Of a stretch of 64,000 nucleotides of DNA, positions 12,959-24,490 are shown in pieces. Where the stretch lies: contig JAGYVD010000002.1 in the NCBI GenBank assembly GCA_021209875.1, positions 2,480,001-2,544,000 of the forward strand, read 5' to 3'. The translations under genes were made by a program, and so were the position numbers. The notes under the pieces were generated by a model. The model searched no databases and was not told the DNA's origin. It saw nothing but the letters and a program-made list of their open reading frames with translations. How positions within the stretch are numbered: the stretch's first letter is position 1; the number at the start of each line of letters is the position of its first letter. This DNA comes from Rosellinia necatrix (taxonomy: Eukaryota > Ascomycota > Sordariomycetes > Xylariales > Xylariaceae).

Positions 12959-13969
12959 ATGCCTCCTGCCAATACTTTTACGACGACTGTGCACCCGTTC
13001 CCTTCACCGACGACGCACGCCTGTGCATATGAGATCGGCCCTGAAAATGCGAACAACGCGCTCGTATTCATCGGAGGATTAGGCGACGGGCCTCATACCG
13101 TCCCCTACCCTCGGGCGTTGGCCAAGCGGCTCCAAGAGAACCCGGGTCTTAGTTACTCTGTGTTTGAGTTCAGATTGAAGAGCTCCTTTTCAGCATTTGG
13201 CTTTGCGCGGCTGGCTGACGATGTTGCCGACATCGTGGCATTGGTCAGGTATCTTCGGAGCATCGGAAAGGGACGAGTTGTCCTGATGGGTCACTCTACC
13301 GGATGCCAGGTAAAATATGTGCCTGGAAGTCGGATGCGCACAAATGCGCACCGCGCAGATGGCTAACAACACCAGGATTGCATAGAATATGCCGCCCCAA
13401 GCCACGACGCACCCCCGGTGGAGGGGTACATTCTCCAAGCCCCCGTCTGCGACAGAGATGCAATGGCGCTCGAGATGGGCGACAGCAAGTTAGAAGAGAG
13501 CGTAGCGGCCGCTGAACAGCTCATCAACGCAGGGAAGGGCCAAGAGCGTATGCCACTTGCCCAACTACCCAGCTTTATGCATGATACGCCGATGTCATCA
13601 AGCCGGTGGTATGCCCTTGCAGCAGTCAAGTATTATTGCCCCTTGGTAGCGCGCACTGTTCTGTTCTGACCTCCCCTGGATAGTGGCGAAGATAATTATT
13701 TCTCGCCTGATTTGACAGATGAAGTGGCCGCGCCGTACTGGCTGAGGATAGACAAGCCTCTACTGATCCTTCATTCCGGCAATGACGAGTTCGTCCCAAA
13801 GTCCGTCAATATGCAGAGCTTAGTCAATCATTGGCGCCGGCTATGCAGACCAGGAATTGCTAGCAACCTGTCCGGGACAATCCCGGGAGCCGGACATAGA
13901 GTCGAGGAGCCGAAAGCTGAAGAATGGCTCGTCAACACAGTGATCAAGTTCTTGAGGAGCATTCAATAG
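12959..13969 (+). CDS. DUF1749 alpha/beta hydrolase, SidJ-like
   Basis: Alpha/beta-hydrolase of the DUF1749 (UPF0613) family, which includes the Aspergillus siderophore ester hydrolase SidJ. The model is join(12959..13309, 13376..13629, 13684..13969), 296 aa, in phase throughout. Visible landmarks are GGLGDGPHTVPY near residue 36; the nucleophile elbow GHSTGCQ with Ser113, whose codons abut intron 1; a likely acidic residue in LLILHSGNDEFVP; and the His in PGAGHRVEEP. The triad is therefore plausible. Intron 1 has a CTAAC branch (GGCTAACAAC) and intron 2 a CTGAC branch. No signal peptide is seen, so the enzyme is probably intracellular. A siderophore role is only a family possibility: DUF1749 proteins are diverse and no siderophore synthetase is present in the window. 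A P450 lies 0.84 kb downstream on the same strand. Confidence 0.8.
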
Positions 13970-14810
13970 AAGCTATCACGCGACACGGCACAATGCGACG
14001 CTCGCTGTTACCTACGTAGGCAATAAAGAGATACCAATATCTACATAGATCTGCGCCCGCTCTCGCCGCCCGAGATCCTATTCGTCAGGTGTTTTGGCAA
14101 GGTGGGCGGGTAAGGCGTACCCGTTGCTTTCCGAAAAGCTCGGGCGGCCATATGACAGCCGTACCTGTGTTAGTAGTGAAGGTTCTAACAACAACTCAGG
14201 GGAGCATTCAGAAACTTGAGACGGCGAACTACAAACATAGTTCTATCAGGAGCCCACATGGGCGCGTGCAGTAATCTACACGTTCGATACCGTTAGAAAT
14301 CAAAGCTGTCTTCCTCCATCGGCAATTAACCCGAAATAAAGCTTGGGCCACCGGCCACCGACCACCGACCACCGACCACCGACCACCAACCACCAACCAC
14401 GCTAGATCGGCTCCAAAGCCAAAACTCCCGGAAAACTAACAACAGTCGTAGGTCACGGGACGGGGGTATAGGACCACATGGCTAACAAGTAGGTGCAGGA
14501 AACTAACTAACTTGGAGTTCAAGCGGTATCCAGAGCAGGTCACCTGCCTCATGTTTGGATTTGGAAGAAAAGGATTGAATGAGAACCGAACCCTTTTTCT
14601 CAACCTAAGGTGATTAGAAAGTGGTTTGTTAGGGAGTCACTTTGGTATCCAAGGTATCCACTACCAAGGAATGCGGGGCTACGGGCACCTAACGTTATAA
14701 CCGAAGAGCATCCCTTTAAGCGACACAGCTTAGTTTACGCAAGCACCTACCTATACATACCTAGGTACTACATACCTTAAGTACTTACCTACTATAAAAT
14801 ACATACAATA
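13970..14810. other. Intergenic region between hydrolase and P450
   Basis: No gene is seen. It contains a short tandem repeat at 14349-14400 (annotated separately) and TACCTAGGTA-type motifs immediately upstream of the P450 start (14746-14790). Confidence 0.55.
14349..14400. repeat. 7-bp tandem repeat (CCACCGA)n
   Basis: About seven head-to-tail copies of a 7-bp unit, CCACCGA drifting to CCACCAA at the right end, are directly visible. It lies in the upstream region of the P450 gene. Confidence 0.85.
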
Positions 14811-16691
14811 ATGACAATAATGATCTTATTCAACGCCTCCTTCCTCGTCGTCGCCTGTCTGCTCCTCACTGGGCGGTATATATGGAAATGCGCCTCATCT
14901 CCGCTCCGGACCCTGCCCGGTCCGAAGATCTCACTCTTCACCTCGCTCGTGCTCAAAGTGCATGAGTTCCGTGCTCTGCGCACCAGATATGTTCACAGCC
15001 TACACCTTCGCTACGGACCCGTGGTCCGCCTTGCCCCCAACGAGGTTTCCTTCACCTCGCTAGAGGGGATCAAGGAGATATATGCATCCGGCGGGAGCGG
15101 CTACGACAAGACCGAGTTTTACGATCTATTCCGCGTCTACGGGAGAAGGTACGCATATCTACGCGAGGAGCCGCGAGGCTTTATCCCGGCACCGTCCCGG
15201 CGTCACCCCGGCGTCATCCCGGCGTCATCCCGGCATCATCCCGGCATCATCCCGGCATCATGGCCGATGCTGACAGAACTTACGCCCTAGGACTATGTTC
15301 ACTACATTGAAGAAAGAAGATGTACGCAAGGCAGTCGACGACGTATGAGTGTCTTCGTAGAGCTAACATCTGCAGCACGCCAGGAGAAGGAGGGTTCTGG
15401 CCGATCGCTATGCTAATTCCAATATCATGAAGCCCCAATCGCTCGATGGGATCGCGGAGCGGTCTCGAAGGTTCATAGACAGATGCTCTCAGCCTACCGG
15501 TCAGAGTGTCGATTTGTTCGTAAGTACTACCGAGGCGGAGCATATTACATGCCTGTGCTAACGCGTCGTAGATTTGTGGGATCAACCATTGCAGCCATTC
15601 AAGAGAATGTATACTGATGGGGAAATAAGGCCTACATGACTACGCTTTCGATGGTGTCACTCATCATTTATTTCACCCCCATGGATCCGACTCACTCCGC
15701 AAACCGCAGGACGAGGATATCATGAGACAAGTAGCATTCGATAACAGCCTCCAGAGTAAGTCGTTCTCGCGTTACCACAATGCCGGTGTAATCCCTGAAT
15801 AATTAAGTAATTACAGATCGCCTCGTGGAATACTATAACCCGCTATTGCATAAGGTTGTCGGCCACGCGCTTTCTATCTTCGCGAAACCACGGCAAACTC
15901 CCCTAGCGGATGAGTTGGTCCTGTACGCGACTCGGAAGACCGATCCAGCACAGTTCACCCTCCTGAGTCGGATGCAAGACAAAGTTCACAACATGAACCA
16001 GATGGACATGGCTGCCGAATGCCTAGATCACATGGCTGCAGGCATCGACACAACTGGAGATGGCTTGTGCTTCCTCATGTGGGAGATTTCGCAGCCTCAA
16101 TCGTTACACGTCCAACGGCGGCTACAAGAGGAATTGATAGCCAATCCTGGTGCTTCATTCGACAAGCTCCCATATCTCGATGCCGTAATCTTGGAAGGCC
16201 TACGGTGCTTCCCCGCAATTCCCATGTCTCTACCACGATACGTTCCACGGGGCGGGCGGATGATTGACGGGGTTTTCATCCCTGAACGTACGATAGTCAG
16301 CAGCCAGGCGTATTCCGCACATCGTATCGACCAGAGAGTATTCCCGCAGCCCGAATTGTTCAAACCGGAGAGATGGCTAGAAGGGGAAGGAGAGCTAGAT
16401 CGGAAGCGGCTATTCTTCGCTTTCGCCAGCGGCGGAAGGGGCTGCATTGGGAAACAGTCGGTTTTTACCCACGCTCGAATATGGATATATTTCTAACTTT
16501 CCATTTGTAGCCTGGCTCTGGCCGAGATGAAAATATTGCTCAGGGACACATATTCCCGCTTCTCTACCTCCCCCGATGACTCCATGACCGATAAAGACAT
16601 GGAAATGTCCGACCAGCTCATTTCATCGCAACCGCAGGGTAAGAAGTGCCTATTGAGGTTTGAGCCAATCAAACAGAATCTTTATCGCTAG
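14811..16691 (+). CDS. Cytochrome P450 monooxygenase (pisatin-demethylase-like)
   Basis: Fungal microsomal cytochrome P450, a haem-thiolate monooxygenase. The model is join(14811..15148, 15291..15321, 15376..15523, 15630..15755, 15817..16456, 16511..16691), 487 aa. The six exons keep frame at every junction. An N-terminal hydrophobic anchor (about residues 2-24, IMILFNASFLVVACLLL) is followed by the Pro-rich hinge LPGPK. Core motifs are the I-helix AGIDTTGD; ExxR as E341-GL-R344; PERW; and the haem loop FASGGRGCIGKH with Cys424, split by the last intron. LHDYAFDGVTHHLFHP is typical of the pisatin demethylase/benzoate-4-monooxygenase-like group; the substrate cannot be inferred. Intron 1 holds a minisatellite. 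An in-frame stop-free alternative donor (GTAAGT at 15520) was passed over because only the donor at 15524 rejoins the conserved helix. The gene looks intact. The neighbouring DUF1749 hydrolase may or may not act with it. Confidence 0.83.
15180..15262 (+). repeat. 12-bp minisatellite inside P450 intron 1
   Basis: About six or seven copies of a 12-bp unit (CCCGGCRTCATC, with early variants) fill most of the 142-nt predicted intron (15149-15290). The unit length is a multiple of three, so the frame stays open through it in more than one reading, giving a false repeat peptide if the intron is read through. Confidence 0.8.
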
Positions 16692-18705
16692 GGGAAGGAT
16701 GCGAGGATATATACTGGCTCCAGTAAGTCAGTCACTTGAATCCATGATCATTGCCTCCAATAGCTTATGCTAGAGGACGAGATGTTTTTTTCTTCTTCTC
16801 ACATCGCTAGCGTATTATACGATGCCATTTTCTCACCACGTTTAGGTAGTCAATTACAGCAAGTGAAATGCGTTTTTGGAATGCGATGACTAGCAGTTAA
16901 CATAACCCTTCAATGCACAAGAGATACATTTCTATAAGATATTTTCTCATCCCATCAGTGCCTCGAGAGCATCCCTATGTCATTTCACGGACCTAAGAAG
17001 GCCGGTGATGTATCTTTCTAGTTATTAAGATATATATGCCTATATGCAATGGCTGCGATGACCTATTACTTTGACATGTTGCTGAACATATGTTACAGGT
17101 GTGTCTGTCTACCTGCCTAGCTACGCGCTACGAATTACGCATAGTCCCGGGAAATATTTTATGGTTTGTGGTTTAGCTTATTACCACCCTCACGACACAA
17201 TTCACACACTAAAGTATAAAATAGCAATAATAACATCGTCACTGGGGTGGAAACATACCTCGGCCACTAAAATTTCTCGCCATTCCCTACCTCCCCCCCA
17301 GCTCCCCCCTATTGGAAGTAATACCGTGCAACCAATCCCAGACTGCCCTCAGCGCAACCCTTAGTTGCAAATCAATAACCCCCTCCTCCCCGCTCCTAGA
17401 GCTTGGGGTTATCTCACCGACAAGCCCCCACGTAAGGGGTGTCATTTAGGCCCGTAGGAAGCTAGGGTTATCGCGATGCAGTTTGACAGCTTCGTGGTGT
17501 TTGTATGCAACTCTCCGACTGCATCCCGATATCGTTTAGATTTGGTGTGACCAAGACAGAAGCCCAAGCGCTTCTCCCTCTCCCTCCGTCTCCCCGACGT
17601 AGCCTGCCGCCTATCTAAACTTGTTGCCGTTCGCTTAGTATTAGCTTCGATCTTCGTATGGCGAGACGTTCGTATGGCGAGACGTGCCTTGCTATCGCCG
17701 AGCGTGCATTTCGGATATGCTCTAGGTATGTACGGCATTAGGGGGCTGCAGATGTCAAGTAAGAGCTCGAGGCAAACGGGAACGGAAGAATCCCCTTTTC
17801 TCCTTTTTTTTTTTTTTTTTTTTTTTTTCCCATCCTTCCTCCTCTTTCTTTCCTCAGCCCCATCCTGGTTGATGCGGTGCCATGTTAGTCCCACACTCCT
17901 GTTCAACCGCGGCAGATGAAAAAGATCCCCGGTTGGCCGATGATTGCTGCGTAGTGGTTGTATGGTGAAGAGACTTCGGTCCTCTCAAGCCCCCGCCCAT
18001 CCCCTCTCGTGGGAGTGGGAGGAAAGTATTACATCGGACCACCGCCACCCCACGCCCGTCCGCCGACATCCATCGGCGGCTCGTCAAACAGGGGGAGAGC
18101 ATTACAATGTTCTTCCCCCGCGTGTCGTGAGTTGGCGGCTGCGGCGTATGAAATAAAGTCGCTACACTACACTGATATAGGATATTCGGGGTGTAGATCA
18201 GCTTCCCTCATAAGCCTGGAAGGCATGTGTCCATGCTAGGGAGGCTAGACGGCTGTATGAAGTTAGGGATTACACTACTCCCCATAGCACCTCAGGTCTT
18301 ACGGTTCCCGCTGTCTCACATGCAGAACAAGCAGAAAATAAAAGCATGGAGGTAACGTCACAGTCAGAATCTATTTTACCGGGGTCCCTTGTATTCTAGG
18401 GTACAAAGAAACACTAGTATCAGCACTGCTGTGGCCGCCACTGGGCTGCGTATAAGTACACTGGTTACCACATCCGACGGGGAGATACATAGCGAAGGCA
18501 GCTTTTGGGGTGCGGCGGTGAATGGACTAGGTGATAGGTACGGCACGCATAGTGCTAGGTTGCGGAGACCAGGGGACCACCTGGAAAGGCGAATGGAGCT
18601 GAACGCTCAAAACCAGGTTACTGGAACCCCCAACTCTTGGCCCATCTACCCCCATCTACACGACTATTTCAATAATCGCACCGCCCGTCCGTGTCGTCGC
18701 ATGTA

Positions 18706-18750
18706 GGGGGGGGGGAGGGGGGTTGGTGGTGGTGGTGATGGGGGGTTGTG
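18706..18750 (+). repeat. G-rich tract, possible G-quadruplex
   Basis: A run of ten G, then AGGGGGG, then repeated TGGTGG and a GGGGGG run lie within 45 nt on the + strand. The composition is compatible with quadruplex formation; no function is inferred. Confidence 0.6.
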
Positions 18751-21316
18751 GATGGGAGCATCGCCAAAAGAAATGAATGAAGGTCGCAGCCGTTCAACCT
18801 ATTGAACATTCATTTTCTCCGGTATCCCGGTCGAACCATCTCTACAGTGCGCTAAGTAGGTAGGATGCTATATTTCGAACGGCGTCTTACATACCTCGTG
18901 TACTCGTATGCCGATGTACCTGCCCTGACTACAAGCAACGACCTTGCATGTGCATCGTCAGGCAGCCAGAACAATTCCATTCCTCGTGCGGTTTCTGGTG
19001 TATATCCCGTTCTCAAATCACGTAAAAACTCACATGTTCTCTTCTTTATGCCGCGCGTATGGGAAAGCGACATTATTTGCATACGGCACCCCATCCGATC
19101 AACCCGCCCAGCTCTTCTCGGCGGATGCATAGGCGTTGAGATCCGGTTGCCACTGTATACCGCAGTGATCACGACATGCCAAATCCAAATCCAAAAAAAA
19201 AAAAACTATTCTGGTTATCTTTTCTTTTTTACTCTTACATTTTCTCTCTCCGGGGCTGCGGGCGTCTCGGCAATAAGCGCGGGATGGATCTACAAGGAAA
19301 GGGATGTGAATGTACAAAACGAGACACAATGAAACGCACTCAAGACGCCTAAATTTTACTGTAGTCTTTATATCATCGCCTCAAGAGATACCTTCCATTA
19401 CTGGGAATGAAAAGGGATGGGGAAATTTGCATCTGCAGCCTACCACCGCGGCACCACGGCTGGATTGCCGGCGTTTTGTATCTTCTTATTCGTCTCCCAT
19501 TTACTCCTATATTGTTGCCCAAGCCGTGGTATTCTGTGTGAAATACTGGGGATATATATATATATAGGCTGCCCATTCACTTGGGTCCCCCACACTGTTA
19601 TTTCCAACGGCCTGGCAAGTACCGTAATATTCAGGCCTAGCGCTGGTATAATAGCGGTGTGCTTCTATATCCACGGCTAGGCAATAAGTAGGCGACATCT
19701 TGCCACAGATACGTGTGGTCTGGTTGAGAATGACCAGAAATTGCATTTCCGGCACATATACTTCGTGGTAAGCCGTAGCCCAAACCAGCCAGTAGTTCAT
19801 GCTCACTCAATACTAGCCAGTAGAAGCCTGCATAGTATGAATATGCAAGGAAAGCGCCTCTCCTAACCATAACGGTATCGTAGAAACATCTTAATTGTTT
19901 TGGCCCTTAATAGGCGACCTGGGGAAATAGTTTCGATGGTCTACCCCAGGGTTGTGAGTCGGCGGGTAATGTGTAAGGAATCTCGCTTACATGTAGACGG
20001 GCACTGAAAGATATCTACCCCATGTTACTGTTTTCAAGCTCCAAGAGTAAGAATGCTATGACTCCTTGTGTGTGTTATTTCGCGTCGACAGATGAATGGT
20101 TACAGTTGAGCAACGCCATTCTACAGACGTTGGGGTTTTCCATATCGTAGATGTCGTCTTGCCTAGTGCTGCGTAGATTCGCGAAGATCGGGTACTTCTA
20201 CATGATGTACTGACATCTGACCTGTCAACTTCCATACCCAGCCTCCCTTGAAATACTCATCAGGTAAATAGGGGGAGAATTTCCGACGCTCGGCAAGGCT
20301 TACCGACTTGGTTGTACAAATGACTATAGCCGAACAACATGCTTGGATGTGATAATAAGTACTGGAAGATCAGAGCAAGTACAGATGCCTGGCCTGTCTA
20401 TAGATAGATAAACATCCGCGGAGATATTAGACGGTTTACTGCGGGTTCCCTGTTAGTTTATGTGAATAGCTTTGCCATATATAGACCATGTCAAATTCAA
20501 AACCAGGAGCCTAGGTAGCATCGATGCCATGGTAATCACCCTAGGCCCGGGAAACCTTAGGAAGCGGGATAAAGGGCCTCATGGGCCTCTGCATACAGTG
20601 CTTCATTGGCACGAGACAGCCCATCCCCACCTACAAATCCAGAAGGCCGTACAAGCAACGCCTATATAGTTCGTTCAGGCGGGGTGAGGTCCTCTAAAAG
20701 CAACTTTATAAGGATACACTAGAAGTGAGATAAGCACTCTCATGATTTCGACGTACATAGATACATAATGCATTAATTTCAAGGTCTCAGTTTCATGAGT
20801 GAACGAGGGTTATATTCGATTGGAAGCGCTGACAATAAACCGCGGTGAATTGGGATGCGCGCACATTTGTGTCCTAATTAAGCCCCCTGCCCTATTTTAT
20901 ACCCAAGTGAGGGGCTGAAGCACTCCACGCTACCACATGTAGTGGCTCGATGGCCATCTGATTGCGACTTGGTTTTCTCTCGACGGCGGCCCGCCCAGGT
21001 CCACACCAGCACCACAGGCTACCAATATGAGAAGCCCGTTCCTCCTACCGTAAACATATGTCTGGCCTGTAAGCCACACGGAAATGATTAGGTTGGACGG
21101 GACATAGATAAAGGAAACCCCATCATGAGAACATGGATTTGAAACTGGGTAGTTTTACGTGCGGAAAGCAGAGAGCCAACTAGTCGTCTTGGTAAAGACG
21201 ATTATACATTGTCTATCTTGCCTAGGTGCGAAAGAAATCGGTGTAATATGACGGACTGGGGACGCAAACCACCGGCTATGCAAATCCGCGTCAAAACTGC
21301 TATCATAATGTCATAC

Positions 21317-21375
21317 TTTTTTTTTTCTTTTATATAAAAAAAAAAAAAAAAAAAGAAAAAAAGAAAAAGAAAAAG
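21317..21375. repeat. Facing T-tract and A-tract, hairpin-prone
   Basis: An interrupted T-tract is followed by TATATA and then a long A-tract with G interruptions. The two arms are complementary and could form a hairpin. An A-rich tail of a retroposed copy is another possibility, but no element body was recognised. Confidence 0.55.
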
Positions 21376-21627
21376 AATTCCAAAAGCGCAGAATGCCACC
21401 AGTCCAGTTATATGGTATTGCGGCCCACCGTCCGCAAATGCTCTGCTCAGGTTGTAGTATTCAACCCCGCGGATTTGTTGACTGGAAGCTGTACCGATGC
21501 TCACCAGAAGAACGAAAGAATCCCCTACGGCAAAGTTATCTTGAGTAGGCAGAATAGACGACTAATATTTACGTTTATACGTAAAGACTGATCTTGTACT
21601 CTCCCTGCTGCAGATCAAACGCATAAT

Positions 21628-23665
21628 TTAATCGCCGTGGGTCGTGTCAACCCGCGCTCGGCTTGTTAATCCATGCATCATTGCGTGATGATGCTCACTT
21701 TCGGTTTTGATACTAGACCCTACCAAGGGAGCTTCAGTAAGATAGTTTGGGTAACCGGACGTGTGTTGCATAATATTTTGGCCAACGCTTCGGGAAGCAA
21801 ATACAGCCCCATGTTGTACGTCGGGCCGCGGTAGCCCGTCAATCGAAGACGGTACATATGACGAGCCTTGGGCTATCTGTCCGCTAAAACCCTGCACACT
21901 AGGTAACTGGGGCGGAAAGCCGTACATTGGCTGGTTGGTCGGAGTGTTGGGGGCTGGCCAAGTCGAGTATACAGCTGGGCTTGCCGCATTCGAATACTCA
22001 GAGGGTGAACTGAATGTCGACGGCCGTCTGCTAGTCGCCGGGCCGCTTGAGTACATTTCATGAACTCCAAGGTGGTTGTGACCATAGTTCGGCGCATGAT
22101 TGCCCAGATCAGATGTCTGAACAAAATTTGGCCTTTCCGGCATTCCATGCTCAAATGACGGATGCGGATAATGTGCAGCACGCATATCAACGTTATCGGG
22201 AAAGTTGTTGCCCGCGAAATTTCCCGTCTGGCTGTGATCATGCGCTTGGGCTTGGGGCATCATTATCTGGGAATCATTTGGCTCCGCTGATGATGCCGGC
22301 GTAAATTCCAGGTCTTGAGGCCCTTCATCATCCGAGTCCGAAGCTGATTCTTTGTTTGCCTCGTAGTCAGAGGCAGACATAATGAAGACTTCGGTAAAGC
22401 TGTCTACGCTTGGTAAGCCACAATACGCGGGTCGGCAAATTTGAATTCATCGGACGTACCGATCTCACCGTCCCTGAAGCGCTCTTCCTGTCTGGCTATT
22501 CTGAATATCTCTGTCAGAAAGCACTGCTTGTTCAGGTTTCTCGGGCAGTCTCTGTCAGCAAACCATGATGATAGAGCCTCCGTAGTAACCGTCTCCAGAA
22601 CCCTGACGCTAAGCTCTTGGCTTCGGATTGCGGGGTGCTGGGTTGATCGCGGCTCTATTACCATACGAAGAATATGGCAGAGGAGGAAGACACGCTCTGG
22701 AGAGAACTTAGCAAGTATGTGGATATGAGATTGCCGTGCCACTTACCATCTCTCCCAATATGATCCGGTTCCCGGTGTGGCAATTTGTGGCGGGTCTCCT
22801 CCCCGACGTTAAAATATACCTTGGGCCACCAGTCTGGACGGGATTTGTCTCCGCGCGTGTAGGGGTGAGTGGACTGCTTTTTCGGCGCCACAATCTTTAT
22901 CCATGCCTTCGCTATGGTTTTACATGCTGTCTGTTGGCAGCACCTGAAGTAATTGTCATAAAAGGCATAGAGCGCATCGCTGTCGCCAATCATTATACTC
23001 CTTCTTGGTTGTATGGGCACGATGGGCATGGCAGCTTGTCTCCCACGAGGTGCATTCCTTGTGCGCCCGGCCCTCGGCCGTTTTTTGGATCTGCGATTCC
23101 CACGAGTGGCGTATCGATTCACCGCGCGATTCGAACGGTGGTGACGATGTCGCCCCCTTTTGTTGGCCGCTGGAGAGCAGGCGCCCGCTTCCGTACCAGC
23201 GTTCAATTTTGAATCGTCGGATGCTGGGGTATTATCACCTAGGACGAAACATGTTAGTCGCGTACCATCTGGGTTTCTCTCGCAGACGGATTAGTATATA
23301 CCCAGTTGTGTGCGGTTAACCTCCGCAATGAATGCCGCCTCGTTAAAGAACCGTTCGTGCGTTTCTGATAGACCGGTGGGGGTAGAGAGATAAATAGCCT
23401 TCCCGTTCTCTTCCACTGCTACGAAAAACATGCTGCCTGTGAGACCATAGCATTCCCGGAGAAAATCGCCTAGGGACTACTCTCGCTATTAGAACGAGAA
23501 GCGGTTGAAGTAGAAGACAAGAGAAGTAATTACCATGTTCCCTTTTCTCACTTCCGATGGCTCCGTAAGTCGGCCATCGTCGGGGTAGTATTTTCCCTCG
23601 ACCCTCTCAGGACACCATGGTGCCGGCTGGGGGAACTGGTCCCTCGGATAGGGATTATTGACCAT
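21628..23665 (-). CDS. DUF2841-domain fungal protein, uncharacterised
   Basis: Fungus-specific protein with a DUF2841 domain; its molecular role is unknown to me. The model is complement(join(21628..22403, 22460..22696, 22747..23238, 23302..23476, 23534..23665)), 603 aa. The four introns (50-63 nt) have good donors (GTAATT, GTATAT, GTAAGT, GTACGT), CTAAT/CTAAC/CTAAG branches in the first three, and all phases closed. The N-terminal part starts MVNNPYPRDQFPQPAPW. A strongly basic segment follows at about residues 125-170 (RGNRRSKKRPRAGRTR), probably a nuclear localisation or nucleic-acid-binding region. The DUF2841 core runs at about 180-290 (DALYAFYDNYFRCCQQTACK, then PDWWPK, then RVFLLCHILRMV, split by intron 3). 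An acidic patch (SASDSDDEGPQD) leads into a long Pro/Ser/Gln/His-rich tail. This layout would suit a chromatin or transcription regulator, but that is inference. The gene stands alone in about 16 kb of gene-free DNA. Confidence 0.77.
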
Positions 23666-24424
23666 TGTTATGTCAAGCCGATGGAACACGATTTCATATG
23701 ACGCGACTGTCAATAGAGTGATGATACTTGCGGCTCATCCGGGTTGAAAGAAAATGTGAAGATCAAAAGGCGGAGCAAGTTGGTATATAGAGACCGTAGA
23801 GTTAGACTATACTATATAGCCTGCGGGCTTCTAGCTCCAGCAACTTGTTCCTATGAAGGACTTGTGTAATATAGATGAGAACGGGAGACGCTTGGTAGAG
23901 GTGAGTTGTAGCGGATGGTGAAACCTATGATAAGATGATTATGAGGATACTGTGCTGAGGGCAGTAGTGTGAACGTTTGATACAACCGCTCGGAGAGGGT
24001 GTTGGAGACAAGTGACCACAAGGTTTAACGGCCACTTGTGAAATGCTGGTGTCGAATATATGTACTGCTATAAAGGTGACTGGCGTGTGGGGAGCGGCGT
24101 GGGTTACTTCGTGCGACTTTTCTGTATGAGCCCTGCAGATCTCGGTATCAAGTGGCAGCGGCAGAGATAGCTACATCTGGAGCTAGTGCTTTTTGGACGA
24201 AACAGTCTTCCTTTGTTCAGGGTCGATGCTAGGGCTTGCTTCCCTGGGAGGCTGGTTAGGGGCTGTAGAAAATGAAGAAGTGTAACGGGAGACGTCAACA
24301 GGGTCAACAAAGATATTGGCGTTAGCGTGCGCAAGACCGAGCTGAGTATGGGTCGCGCCCTCAGGGACAAAGAAAGCCCAATATACTAGTAGCGTGGTTG
24401 GGTACTCCGTAGGTGAAATTACCG

Positions 24425-24490
24425 CTGAATTTCCTGGCTGGATTCCTAGCTGGATTCCCGGTTGGATTCCCGGTTGGATTCCTGGCTGGA
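24425..24490 (+). repeat. 12-bp tandem repeat (CTGGATTCCYRG)n
   Basis: About five imperfect copies of a 12-bp unit, alternating CTGGATTCCTAG and TTGGATTCCCGG, are visible in the distal upstream region of the DUF2841 gene. Confidence 0.8.

Larger units (their letters stand above)
16692..21627. other. Gene-free region with homopolymer and G-rich tracts
   Basis: I found no supportable gene in 4.9 kb. Visible structure includes a T-run of about 26 nt (near 17803-17828), a G-rich tract (18706-18750), an A13 run (about 19193-19205) and a T-tract facing an A-tract (21317-21375). Reading frames such as 17442-17906 (-) owe their length and Lys-rich sequence to the T-run and are not real. Confidence 0.5.

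Noticed and set aside
15180..15262. Tandem array considered as a CRISPR
   Set aside because: Units are contiguous 12-mers with no spacers, inside an intron of a fungal gene. The array at 31698-31750 is rejected for the same reason.
14811..15290. Reading the P450 first exon straight to 15290 as a truncated protein with a repeat tail
   Set aside because: Splicing at 15149/15290 joins conserved P450 sequence in phase, and five further exons complete all motifs, so the gene is intact.
17442..17906. 154-codon minus-strand frame rich in Lys and Arg
   Set aside because: The Lys-rich part is only the complement of the long T-run near 17803-17828. There is no domain, splice context or other support.
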